Source: Actimicrobium sp034313845 (GTDB lineage Bacteria; Pseudomonadota; Gammaproteobacteria; Burkholderiales; Burkholderiaceae_D). From it: 64,000 nt of DNA. The stretch lies in the NCBI RefSeq assembly GCF_034313845.1, contig NZ_JAVIWN010000003.1, one strand, 5' to 3'. This document shows, in pieces, positions 8,211 to 16,274 of the stretch. Each line of letters opens with the position of its first letter. Position 1 is the stretch's first letter. Under the pieces are notes generated by a model. That model saw only the letters and a list, made by a program, of their open reading frames with translations. It was not told the DNA's origin and ran no database searches. Both the position numbers and the translations under genes were made by a program.

Positions 8211-8969
8211 TCAGTGCGCTGTTCTAGCCGCATTTTGCTTGAAAAGCAGAATGCTGATCAGGATAAAAGCAAACAGGGCCGCCGAGGCGGAATAACGACT
8301 CAGTGCCAGGCCGCCAGCATTGAGCGGCTTGTCCAGAAAGTCGCCGACCACGGCCCCGAGGGGACGCGTCAAAATGAAGGCGGCCCAAAATAGCAGAGTG
8401 CGCGACACCGTGGTCCAGTAGTAGAGGGCCACGACCAGCGCCAGCAACGCGCCAAATATCATGGCCGCACCGGCATACGCCAGTCCGGCGGTGCCGGCAG
8501 TCCAATCGCCCAGTGCCGTTCCTAATGTTTGAGAAAACATGATGGTCACCCAATAAAACATTTCGGCTCTCGGTGAACTGACGGTGCTGACTGAGACCGA
8601 GCCGAGTGTCCGATGCCAAAGCAGCAGCGAGCCGAGCAACAAGGCCGTCAACAATGCCGAGCCCCCCGCGTAGCCGATACCAAGGGAACGGTCAGCAAAA
8701 TCCGCGAGCGTCGTGCCGACGGTAGTGGTGGCGATGATGGTGGTCCAGTACAGCAATGGCTGAAAGGTCCTGGACTTGATCTGGGCAAATACCGCAATCA
8801 AAAACACGGCCATGAAAATGATCGACCCAACGAGGTAGCCCAGATTCATTGACATCGACACGGCATCGCCGCCGGTTTCCCCCAGTGTGGTGGCTGCAAT
8901 CTTGATGACCCAGAAAACGAGCGTGACTTCCGGCACTTTGGCCAAGGATTTTTTTAGTGATGCATTCAT
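8211..8969 (-). CDS. Four-repeat membrane protein, COG4705 type (copy B)
   Basis: A 252-residue polytopic membrane protein. After the lead-in KVPEVTLVFWVIKI the chain shows four copies of a unit built as aromatic-Trp, about seven hydrophobic residues, then Gly-x-x-x-(Gly/Ala)-Asp: TTLGETGGD, TTVGTTLAD, QTLGTALGD and RPLGAVVGD. Each unit probably contributes two helices, giving about eight. The family is uncharacterised. The start at 8969 has AGGA upstream and matches the start of the KVPEVT block; the frame is open much further upstream but without a family match. It lies between its paralogue and the response regulator gene. Confidence 0.78.
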   Translation of the reverse strand: MNASLKKSLAKVPEVTLVFWVIKIAATTLGETGGDAVSMSMNLGYLVGSIIFMAVFLIAVFAQIKSRTFQPLLYWTTIIATTTVGTTLADFADRSLGIGYAGGSALLTALLLGSLLLWHRTLGSVSVSTVSSPRAEMFYWVTIMFSQTLGTALGDWTAGTAGLAYAGAAMIFGALLALVVALYYWTTVSRTLLFWAAFILTRPLGAVVGDFLDKPLNAGGLALSRYSASAALFAFILISILLFKQNAARTAH

Positions 8970-9016
8970 GGAGGTTCCTGTAAGTGGGGCAACGGTTGAC
9001 GGGAAGGGGGCCGATG

Positions 9017-9829
9017 TTATTCGGCAGCGCGTACGTTCCGGTTGCTGCCAGCGCCGAACTGCGCGAGCGCGACCAGCATCACGATGACGCTCAGGAACAA
9101 GGCGCTGGTCCACAACGCACCCATGCCAAGCCCGCCATCGGTCCCGGCCTGCGTCAGCAGGTCGCCGAGTGCGGCACCGAACGGGCGAGTCAGGATGTAG
9201 CCAATCCAGAAGGTGAGAACCGCATTGCCACCAAAGCGCCATGCGGCATAGGTGATCGCAATAAGGATGCCGAACGACACGGTGCCCCAAGCGAAACCAA
9301 GGCCCACCGCTTCGGTGGTCAAATCACCTGCGGCCGTCCCCAGGGCAAACGTGCAAAGTATGGCTGACCAGTAAAACAATTCCCTGCGGCGTGTCACGAT
9401 GTCGTGCATCGACAAGCTGCGCTCGACCCGGAACCAGACCGTAAAAATCGCCGCAAGCATCACGGCAAATACAGACGTGCTGATCGTCAGGCGCACGCCC
9501 AGACTATCGGTAAGAAAATCGGTAATCTGGGTGCCGACGATGCTGACCAGAACTACGGTCAGCCAGTAAATCCAAGGGACATGGCGTCGGGTACGACATT
9601 GCATCAATAGCGCAATCGCCAGCAGTGCAGCCATCGCTGCGCGCGTGACGCCATGGCCGAGTCCCGCATCGACTGCCAGATAATCGGCACCCGTTTCGCC
9701 GACCGTCGTGGAGAGAATCTTGATGATCCAAAACGCGAGCGTCACTTCCGGGACTTTGTTAAGCGAGGGTAAGGTGGATGAGACAGAGGAACTGGAGGAC
9801 GTGATGGAAGTGGTGGTCGGCATGGACAT
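9017..9829 (-). CDS. Four-repeat membrane protein, COG4705 type (copy A)
   Basis: A 270-residue paralogue of the next gene in the operon. After a Ser/Thr-rich N-terminal stretch of about 25 residues comes KVPEVTLAFWIIKI, followed by the same four repeats: TTVGETGAD, SIVGTQITD, FALGTAAGD and RPFGAALGD. Every repeat keeps the Gly and the terminal Asp, in the order also seen in copy B. The start at 9829 is preceded by GGAGAA at a good distance. It is the first gene of a leftward run: copy A, copy B, response regulator, kinase, EamA protein. Its function is unknown; four membrane-embedded acidic residues would suit ion movement, but this is inference. Confidence 0.78.
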   Translation of the reverse strand: MSMPTTTSITSSSSSVSSTLPSLNKVPEVTLAFWIIKILSTTVGETGADYLAVDAGLGHGVTRAAMAALLAIALLMQCRTRRHVPWIYWLTVVLVSIVGTQITDFLTDSLGVRLTISTSVFAVMLAAIFTVWFRVERSLSMHDIVTRRRELFYWSAILCTFALGTAAGDLTTEAVGLGFAWGTVSFGILIAITYAAWRFGGNAVLTFWIGYILTRPFGAALGDLLTQAGTDGGLGMGALWTSALFLSVIVMLVALAQFGAGSNRNVRAAE

Positions 9830-10010
9830 GGCGTGTTCTCCGTACAAGGACTATTGATGTTGACGCCAGTATTGCCGGACAAACTTAGCTCAGTCATAGG
9901 AGGAATCATTGACCTGCTCACTCGCGCTGAACAAGGTCATCGATGGTCGCCGGATACCAGCGCGTTGCGCGCAAGGCTAACCGTTCCGTTGGCAGCGAAT
10001 GAGGGTGACG

Positions 10011-10041
10011 ACCAAAAAAAACGAGACCGCCTGGTCTCGTT
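10011..10041 (-). terminator. Intrinsic terminator downstream of dadA
   Basis: A perfect 9-bp stem (10020-10028 with 10033-10041, loop GCCT). Read on the minus strand it is followed by a run of T residues. It lies about 20 bp past the dadA stop. Confidence 0.88.
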
Positions 10042-10062
10042 CGTTGGGGGTGCTCGTAGCGA

Positions 10063-11379
10063 TCAGGCTTGTACGGGCGATCCTTTTACGCCGGTTTTGG
10101 CAGGCCGACGCGGCATGCCGGTGAAGGCAAAATCGACTTCCGGCTGACGGCCGCAAATGATGTCGGCAATCGCGCGGCCGGAGCCGCAACCCATGGTCCA
10201 GCCCAACGTACCGTGGCCGGTGTTGAGGTACAGATTACTGAATTTCGTTTTGCCGATGTACGGCACATTCGATGGCGTCAGTGGCCGCAAACCGGTCCAG
10301 TAAGTTGGGTTGTCATAGTCGCAGGCACCCGGAAACAATTCTTTGGTGCGGCGCGTGATGGCTTCGCAGCGGGCCGTATTGAGTTCACGCGTGTAGCCAT
10401 TGAGTTCGCAGGTGCCTGCCACGCGTAGACGGTCACCGAGGCGCGAGACGACCAGCTTGTAACCGTCATCGGTCAGCGAGACCGACGGTGCCAAGTCCGG
10501 ATTGATGATCTTGTACGTCGCCGAATAGCCTTTGCCCGGATAGATCATCAGGTCAATGCCCAGTGGCTTCAAGATAGGTACCGAAAAACTGCCCATCGCC
10601 ATCACAAAAATATCCGCGTGCAGCACTTCATGGCGACCGGCTTCATTGATGATTTCCACGCCGGTGACTTTGGCGGAGGCACCACGGCCTTCAGTGATGA
10701 GTCGCGTGATCTGCGTGTTGAACTGGAACTTGACACCGGCTTCCTCGGCTTTTTTTGCCAGTCCGGTGGTGAACTTGTAGATGTCGCCCGATTCATCGCT
10801 CGCCGTGAAATCGCCGCCGACAATCTTGTCGCGCAGGCTCGCCAGAGCGGGTTCGATGCGGACCACTTCTTCTGCGCTGATCGAGTCACGCTGGCAGCCA
10901 AGCTCGCACATCAGTTTGGCGGCAGGCAGCGATTCTTCGAAGTCTTTTTTGTCCGTATAAAAATGCAAAATGCCGCGCGTCAAATGATCGTAATCAACGC
11001 CGGTTTCTGCACGCACTGCTTGTAGTGTCTGGCGGCTATATTCGCAAATCGCCACGATCTGGCGAATGTTGTCCGCAGTGCGGGCCGGCGTGCATTCGCG
11101 CAGGAAGTTCATGGCCCAGCGCCATTGCAGCCATTCAGGCCGGAAGCGATACAACAGAGGAGCATCTTCCTTGCCCAGCCACTTGAGTATTTTCATCGGG
11201 GCGGCCGGATTAGCCCAGGGTTCGGCATGCGATACCGAGATCTGGCAGCCATTGGCAAAGCTGGTTTCTTGCGCGGCACCTGGCTGGCGATCGATCACCG
11301 TCACATCGTGACCTGACTTGTTCAAAAACCACGCTGAGGCGGTGCCGATAATCCCTGATCCCAATACAATAACTTTCAT
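10063..11379 (-). CDS. dadA: D-amino acid dehydrogenase
   Basis: A 438-residue FAD-dependent D-amino acid dehydrogenase, which oxidises D-alanine and other D-amino acids at the inner membrane and passes electrons to the respiratory chain. The N-terminal FAD motif is VIVLGSGIIGTASAWFL. Family blocks include ETSFANGCQIS, the central GKGYSATY segment, and the C-terminal NTGHGTLGWTMGCGSGR. The length matches DadA. The start at 11379 is preceded by GGAGA; a frame-open ATG at 11406 is less likely. No alanine racemase gene adjoins it, unlike the enterobacterial dadAX operon. It is monocistronic, with its own terminator. Confidence 0.93.
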   Translation of the reverse strand: MKVIVLGSGIIGTASAWFLNKSGHDVTVIDRQPGAAQETSFANGCQISVSHAEPWANPAAPMKILKWLGKEDAPLLYRFRPEWLQWRWAMNFLRECTPARTADNIRQIVAICEYSRQTLQAVRAETGVDYDHLTRGILHFYTDKKDFEESLPAAKLMCELGCQRDSISAEEVVRIEPALASLRDKIVGGDFTASDESGDIYKFTTGLAKKAEEAGVKFQFNTQITRLITEGRGASAKVTGVEIINEAGRHEVLHADIFVMAMGSFSVPILKPLGIDLMIYPGKGYSATYKIINPDLAPSVSLTDDGYKLVVSRLGDRLRVAGTCELNGYTRELNTARCEAITRRTKELFPGACDYDNPTYWTGLRPLTPSNVPYIGKTKFSNLYLNTGHGTLGWTMGCGSGRAIADIICGRQPEVDFAFTGMPRRPAKTGVKGSPVQA

Positions 11380-11501
11380 GGCCATCTCCAATTTACGATG
11401 ACTCAATTGTAGAAAATTATGGTCTGTTCAGGCCCGCAATTACGTGGCCTAAATATTTATTTATGAAAGAATTATCTGGGTGAGTGTCGATAAAACAAAA
11501 T

Positions 11502-11930
11502 TTAAAGCGGATTATTTTTTGTTTGGAAATTCGGCATTTCCTGCGCGACGGCGCGGCTGATCGCTTCTTCAAGTGTCTGCTTCAGTTCCTGACGGATTTC
11601 CTGCGCCAGTCCACTGACAGCCAGTTGCAGCACGTCGGCCAGGCTATCGCGGATACGGTCTTCAAGCATGACATCGAGTCGCCTGAGTACCTGGCGCGTG
11701 ATGCGGTCGCTCATCTCCGCTTGCATGCTGGCAAAGTCTTCCTCGGTCCACGTGGTTTCCTGCAGGTCGGCCAGCGCGCTGGGGAGAGTGCGTTCCGGAA
11801 TGCTGGCTTTCATCAGCAACAGGGGTGGCTCATACAACGTTGCCTGATCGTCGGCACGCGTCGCCTCGTCATCGATGGGCATGACTTCGGTCAGCAAAGG
11901 AATGCCGCTATCGGCGTCGTGATTGATCAT
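11502..11930 (-). CDS. Conserved small protein encoded beside holC
   Basis: A 142-residue soluble protein with an acidic, poorly structured N-terminal half. The helix-rich C-terminal half (roughly residues 65-135: AEMSDRITRQVLRRLDVML, then EIRQELKQTLEEAISRAV) looks amphipathic and could form a coiled coil. No catalytic motif is visible and I cannot name a function. It begins ten bases after the stop of holC, so the two are co-transcribed. Similar small genes beside holC are known in Burkholderiales, so a role linked to the polymerase is possible but unsupported here. Confidence 0.6.
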   Translation of the reverse strand: MINHDADSGIPLLTEVMPIDDEATRADDQATLYEPPLLLMKASIPERTLPSALADLQETTWTEEDFASMQAEMSDRITRQVLRRLDVMLEDRIRDSLADVLQLAVSGLAQEIRQELKQTLEEAISRAVAQEMPNFQTKNNPL

Positions 11931-11939
11931 CGCTGGGCC

Positions 11940-12365
11940 TCATTTGTCGGCAACAAAATGCGTCAGCGCATAGCCACGCTGCTGGTAAAAACGGTAACGA
12001 TCGCGACCGCTGGCAATCTCGGCTGCATCGGTGGCGACGATTTCAAACAGCCGCTCGAAGCGGGCAAAGGTTGGCGGTGGCTGGCTGGTCAGGTTGATCA
12101 GGATTTGATGGTGCGGCAGTGCATCGGCATCCGCATCGGTGGCGGCGAGAATGACTGGCGTATGGATCGCCAGTGCATCGTCGGCCATCACGTGCGCAAC
12201 AAAATCATGGTCGGAAAATGTCCACAGTGCCGCATCGAGTGCGGCCAGTTGCGGTGGTTCGCCCATCAGCACGATCTTGCAATTGGCATGGCGCGCCTTG
12301 CGCACCAGCCGGCAGACGTAATGAATCTTGTCAGGGATATTGCTGTAGAAGTCGACTCTGGTCAT
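11940..12365 (-). CDS. holC: DNA polymerase III subunit chi
   Basis: A 141-residue chi subunit of the DNA polymerase III clamp-loader complex, which links the replisome to single-strand binding protein. The N-terminal TRVDFYSNIPDKIHYVCRLVRKA and the central FSDHDFVAH block are typical, and the C-terminal half carries the RFYQQRGYALTHF motif. The length is normal. It follows the glutaredoxin-like gene by ten bases and is followed ten bases later by a small conserved gene, so the three probably form one transcript. Confidence 0.92.
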   Translation of the reverse strand: MTRVDFYSNIPDKIHYVCRLVRKARHANCKIVLMGEPPQLAALDAALWTFSDHDFVAHVMADDALAIHTPVILAATDADADALPHHQILINLTSQPPPTFARFERLFEIVATDAAEIASGRDRYRFYQQRGYALTHFVADK

Positions 12366-12375
12366 GGCAAGGGTA

Positions 12376-13020
12376 TTAGAAACGGAATCCGGAATCTGTC
12401 TTCCCGCTCGGCAGTGGCGCAGAAGAAGAACGACTTGCTGGCGTACCGGGCAGTTCGGCTGGCTCGGTCTGCACCTTGTCGGTGACGGGTGCTGCCGCGC
12501 CCGCTGGCGGATTGCGATAGCCCGTCGGCAAGCGACTGGTTTCCGGATAAGCCGCCGCCGTCAGCATATTGCCCCAGGCACCGCTTTCAAAGCCGGTCTG
12601 CTTGGAGCGTCCGACCAGCAGCATCGGCATCGTGCCATCGCCGCCAGCCTGTTTCAGGTGGACGATGTCGGCTGCGCTGTTGACGGTTTTTTCGGTGTAC
12701 GGAATGCCACGTTTGGACAGGTAGGCACGGCCAAGGTCGCAGGGGACACAGGTCTTGGTTGTGTACAGCACGACAGGGTGATCCCGGGCCGCTCGCACTA
12801 ACGCATAGGGCAGGGCGGTATTGCTGTCGCTGTCGCTGGTGGCGGTGGCAACTTCCGAGGATTCGGAGCGGCGCGCCGTCGCCGGCGGCGGCGTGTCGGT
12901 GTAGTTGAGCTTGCCGTCGGCACCGGTCCACTTGTACATTTGCTGCGCCATCCCGCCGCCACTGGCGAGCACGCTCGCCACCATCAGTACGCCGCTCAGG
13001 ATTGCCTGCAGATGCTTCAT
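12376..13020 (-). CDS. Exported DUF4124 and glutaredoxin-like protein
   Basis: A 214-residue protein with a signal peptide (to about GGGMAQ). A DUF4124-type segment follows (MYKWTGADGKLNYTDTPPP), then a glutaredoxin-like domain from about residue 72. The redox motif is CVPC (Cys91 and Cys94) in LYTTKTCVPCDLGRAYL; the cis-Pro loop is probably GTMPMLLV. A Pro/Ala-rich tail ends the chain. The combination suggests a periplasmic thiol-disulfide protein. The target is unknown. It lies between prlC and holC on the same strand, with short gaps on both sides. Confidence 0.82.
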   Translation of the reverse strand: MKHLQAILSGVLMVASVLASGGGMAQQMYKWTGADGKLNYTDTPPPATARRSESSEVATATSDSDSNTALPYALVRAARDHPVVLYTTKTCVPCDLGRAYLSKRGIPYTEKTVNSAADIVHLKQAGGDGTMPMLLVGRSKQTGFESGAWGNMLTAAAYPETSRLPTGYRNPPAGAAAPVTDKVQTEPAELPGTPASRSSSAPLPSGKTDSGFRF

Positions 13021-13034
13021 GGTGTCTCCCTCAT

Positions 13035-15140
13035 TCAGCTCGCACTCGGAGCCATGCCGCTGTGTCGCAACAAGGCGTCAATGTTGGGTTCGCGACCACG
13101 GAACGCCTTGAACGAATCCAGCGCAGGGCGGGAACCGCCGACTGCCAGTACCTCGCGCAGGAATCGCTTGCCGGCTTCGCTGTAGCCCTTGTCGCCGTCT
13201 GCCGAACGGGCCTCTTCAAAGGCACCATAGGCATCGGCGGACAGGACCTCGGCCCACTTATAGCTATAGTAACCGGCAGCATACCCGCCGGCAAATATAT
13301 GGCTGAACGAGTTCTGAAAGCGGTTGAAATCGGGCGGAATGAGGACAGCGACTTGCTGCCGAACCTTGGCAATCAGATCGGCGACGGCATTGTTGGCGGA
13401 AGCATCGAAGTCGTCGTGCAACAACATGTCGAACAGCGAGAACTCCACCTGACGCAAGGTTTGCATGCCCGACTGGAAGTTCTTGGCGGCCGTCATCTTG
13501 TCAAACAGCGCGCGCGGCAGTGCGGCACCGGTATCGACCCGCGCTGTCATGTGCTGCAGGACATCCCATTCCCAGCAAAAATTTTCCATGAATTGCGATG
13601 GCAATTCGACCGCATCCCATTCCACGCCAGAAATGCCGGAGACGCCGATTTCATCGACTTGCGTGAGCATGTGATGCAAGCCATGGCCGAACTCATGAAA
13701 CAGCGTGATGACTTCATCATGCGTGAACAAGGCTGGCTTGACTTTGCCATCGATGGTTGTTGGCTCGGTGAAGTTACAGGTCAGGTACGCCACCGGTGTC
13801 TGTACTTGCGTGCCATGCAGGCGACGACCACGTGCATCGTCCATCCACGCACCGCCACGCTTGCCGCTGCGGGCGTAGAAGTCGAGATAGAACTGGCCGA
13901 TCAGCTTGCCGTCGCGCTCGATGCGGAAGAACTTCACATCCGGATGCCAGACCGGCGCGCTATCGGCCTTGATCTCGACCGAGTACAGATTTTGCACCAG
14001 GCGGAACAAGCCCTCGGTGACTTTGGTCTGCGGGAAATATTGCTTTACTTCCTGCTCGGAGAACGCGTAACGCTGCTCGCGCAATTTTTCGGAGGCGTAG
14101 GCGACGTCCCACGATGCCATCTCGGTCAGGCCGAGTTCGGTCGCGGCGAAGCTGCGCAGTTCTTTCAGGTCCTGTTCGGCAAACGGACGGGCACGCTGGC
14201 CCAGGTCGCGCAGGAAGTCACTGACTTGCTGCGGCGTGTCCGCCATCTTGGCCGCCAGCGAGACTTCGGCATAGCTGGCGTAACCAAGCAGGCTGGCTTC
14301 TTCCTTGCGCAGTGCCAGCAAATCGATGATGTTCTGGGTGTTGTCCCACTCCGGTTTCACGCCGAGTTCGGAGGCTTTCGTGACGTTGGCGCGATAGACC
14401 TGCTCGCGCAGCGCACGGTTGTCGGCATATTGCAGGATAGGGAAGAACGACGGGAAATGCAGCGTGAACTTGTAGCCGGCCTTGCCGTCCTTGTCGGCCG
14501 CAGCACGGGCAGCTTCTTTCACGTCCTCCGGCAAGCCGGCCAGTTCGGCCTCGGTCTCGACGAACAGCGCGTAATCATTGGTCGCATCGAGTACGTTCTC
14601 GGAGAAGCGGGTCGAGATGTCGGCGTGCTTTTCCTGAATCGCGGCAAAACGCGGCTTCAGGTCGTCGGACAGTTCCGCCCCGCTCAGGCGGAAATCGCGG
14701 ATCGCGTTGTCGATGATTTTCTGGCGGGTTGGCGACAGGCTGGCAAAACCGGCGTCGTTGCGCAAGGCCTTGTACTTGTCGAACAGCGCCAGGTTTTGTC
14801 CGAGTGCGGTCCAGAATTCGGTGACCTTGGGCTGGTTTTCGTTGTACACGGCGCGCAGCGCTGGCGTGTCCATCACGCCATTGAGATGGCCGACGATGCC
14901 CCAGGCACGGGCGAGTTTCTCGGTCGCCAGATCGAGCGGTTCGACAAAATTGTCCCAGCTGACCGTCTCCATCGGTGCTTCCAGTTGCGTAATCACGGCG
15001 CTGCATTCGGCAATCAGCTGATCGATCGCCGGTGTCACATCGGTCGGCGTGATCAGATCGAAACGTGGCAGGTCGGAAAAGTCCAGCAAGGGGTTGGCAA
15101 CTGAGTTTGCAACCGCGTTAGCAGCAATGGAGGTGGTCAT
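13035..15140 (-). CDS. prlC: Oligopeptidase A, M3 family zinc metallopeptidase
   Basis: A 701-residue cytoplasmic M3 metallopeptidase that degrades short peptides, including cleaved signal peptides. The zinc motif HEFGH is at residues 482-486, and the third ligand Glu lies about 25 residues later in GVEWDAVELPSQFMENF. The C-terminal YSYKWAEVLSADAY block is typical of oligopeptidase A. The start at 15140 follows an AAGGA site lying within the end of folD; the two genes are only four bases apart, which suggests coupled translation. A start at 15167 would overlap folD. A 700-codon open frame on the opposite strand is a compositional shadow. Confidence 0.93.
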   Translation of the reverse strand: MTTSIAANAVANSVANPLLDFSDLPRFDLITPTDVTPAIDQLIAECSAVITQLEAPMETVSWDNFVEPLDLATEKLARAWGIVGHLNGVMDTPALRAVYNENQPKVTEFWTALGQNLALFDKYKALRNDAGFASLSPTRQKIIDNAIRDFRLSGAELSDDLKPRFAAIQEKHADISTRFSENVLDATNDYALFVETEAELAGLPEDVKEAARAAADKDGKAGYKFTLHFPSFFPILQYADNRALREQVYRANVTKASELGVKPEWDNTQNIIDLLALRKEEASLLGYASYAEVSLAAKMADTPQQVSDFLRDLGQRARPFAEQDLKELRSFAATELGLTEMASWDVAYASEKLREQRYAFSEQEVKQYFPQTKVTEGLFRLVQNLYSVEIKADSAPVWHPDVKFFRIERDGKLIGQFYLDFYARSGKRGGAWMDDARGRRLHGTQVQTPVAYLTCNFTEPTTIDGKVKPALFTHDEVITLFHEFGHGLHHMLTQVDEIGVSGISGVEWDAVELPSQFMENFCWEWDVLQHMTARVDTGAALPRALFDKMTAAKNFQSGMQTLRQVEFSLFDMLLHDDFDASANNAVADLIAKVRQQVAVLIPPDFNRFQNSFSHIFAGGYAAGYYSYKWAEVLSADAYGAFEEARSADGDKGYSEAGKRFLREVLAVGGSRPALDSFKAFRGREPNIDALLRHSGMAPSAS

Positions 15141-15144
15141 CGGT

Positions 15145-15990
15145 TTATTTTCCTTCAGCAGATTCAAGGGTATTGACGAGCAACATCGTGATCGTCATCG
15201 GACCGACACCGCCCGGTACGGGCGTAATCCAGCCGGCAATATCTTGTACTCCGGCGAAGTCCACATCGCCGCACAGCTTGCCGTCATCGTCGCGGTTCAT
15301 GCCGACGTCGATGACGATGGCACCGGGCTTGACCATGTCTGCCGTCAGCGTATTGCGCTTGCCAACGGCTGCCACGACGATGTCGGCCTGACGCGTGTGA
15401 TAGGCCAGGTCCGGAGTACTGCTATGACAGATGGTGACAGTTGCATTGGCTTGCAAGAGCAGCAGTGCCATCGGTTTGCCGACCGTATTGCTGCGGCCGA
15501 TCACCACCGCATGCTTGCCCTTGATCGGTACGCCGGTGCTCTCGATCATTTTCATGCAGCCGAACGGCGTGCACGGACGAAAGCCCGGCAAACCTGCCAT
15601 CAGTTCACCGGCACTCTGGACCGAGAAACCATCGACGTCCTTGCGGGTCGAAATCGCGTCAATGACTTTGGCGGGATCAATATGCCTGGGTAGCGGCATC
15701 TGGACGAGGATGCCGTGGACCGACGGATCGGCATTGAGTGCCGCGATGCGGACCAGCAGATCGGCTTCGGACAGCGTGGCGGCATACCTTTCCAGCGTCG
15801 ATACGATGCCCGTATCAGCGCATGCCTTGACCTTGTTGCGTACATAGACTTGACTGGCCGGATCTTCGCCGACCAGAATCACTGCCAGTCCGGGCGGTGT
15901 CCCGGCAGCGGTCAGCGCGGCAGCGCGGCGGGCGACATCGGCGCGCAATTGTTGGGAGAGCTGGGTTCCGCTGATCAGTTGGGCTGGCAT
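15145..15990 (-). CDS. folD: Methylenetetrahydrofolate dehydrogenase/cyclohydrolase
   Basis: A 281-residue bifunctional enzyme that interconverts 5,10-methylene-, methenyl- and 10-formyl-tetrahydrofolate, using NADP. The catalytic Lys lies in YVRNKVKACADTG. Signatures QMPLPRHID, PCTPFGCMKMI, VVIGRSNTVGKPMALLL and the C-terminal TPVPGGVGPMTITMLL are all present. The length is normal for FolD. The start at MPAQLISG was chosen by family alignment; a longer open frame upstream (to 16203) has no family character. It is followed directly by prlC. Confidence 0.94.
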   Translation of the reverse strand: MPAQLISGTQLSQQLRADVARRAAALTAAGTPPGLAVILVGEDPASQVYVRNKVKACADTGIVSTLERYAATLSEADLLVRIAALNADPSVHGILVQMPLPRHIDPAKVIDAISTRKDVDGFSVQSAGELMAGLPGFRPCTPFGCMKMIESTGVPIKGKHAVVIGRSNTVGKPMALLLLQANATVTICHSSTPDLAYHTRQADIVVAAVGKRNTLTADMVKPGAIVIDVGMNRDDDGKLCGDVDFAGVQDIAGWITPVPGGVGPMTITMLLVNTLESAEGK

Positions 15991-16152
15991 GGTGATGGTT
16001 TCCGGCTGAAATAAAACCGCGATTATAAAGCCCGGTCGCTTTGGGCGGGCAGGCGGTTGCTGTGCTGAAGGCGTCAGTTGACGAAGGAAACTTGCCTCAT
16101 AAAAATGACGCTTCGCAGCATTATTTCGCATTATGAGAAATGCATCCACTAT

Positions 16153-16181
16153 TTGAAAAAGCCAAAAAGTGCTGATAAAAT
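16153..16181 (+). promoter_or_regulatory. Likely sigma70 promoter of the pyruvate dehydrogenase operon
   Basis: TTGAAA (16153-16158) and TAAAAT (16176-16181) are separated by exactly 17 bases, and a TGA before the -10 box gives an extended -10. Just upstream are an inverted repeat CTCATAA (16096-16102) and TTATGAG (16131-16137), and two direct GCATTAT copies (16118-16124 and 16128-16134), which could be operator half-sites. The aceE ATG is about 90 bp downstream. The regulator is unknown. Confidence 0.6.
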
Positions 16182-16274
16182 CTGCCGGAACAAATGCGCG
16201 CACTACCCGATTTGTTGCAGAATGCTTGGCGTCGACGCCCGTTCGATGCAGGTAAAAAAACCAGGAGACAATGC

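Noticed and set aside
13002..15104. A 700-codon open frame on the plus strand opposite prlC.
   Set aside because: It mirrors a well-recognised M3 peptidase with an intact zinc motif; the antisense frame has no domain-like sequence and comes from codon bias in GC-rich DNA.
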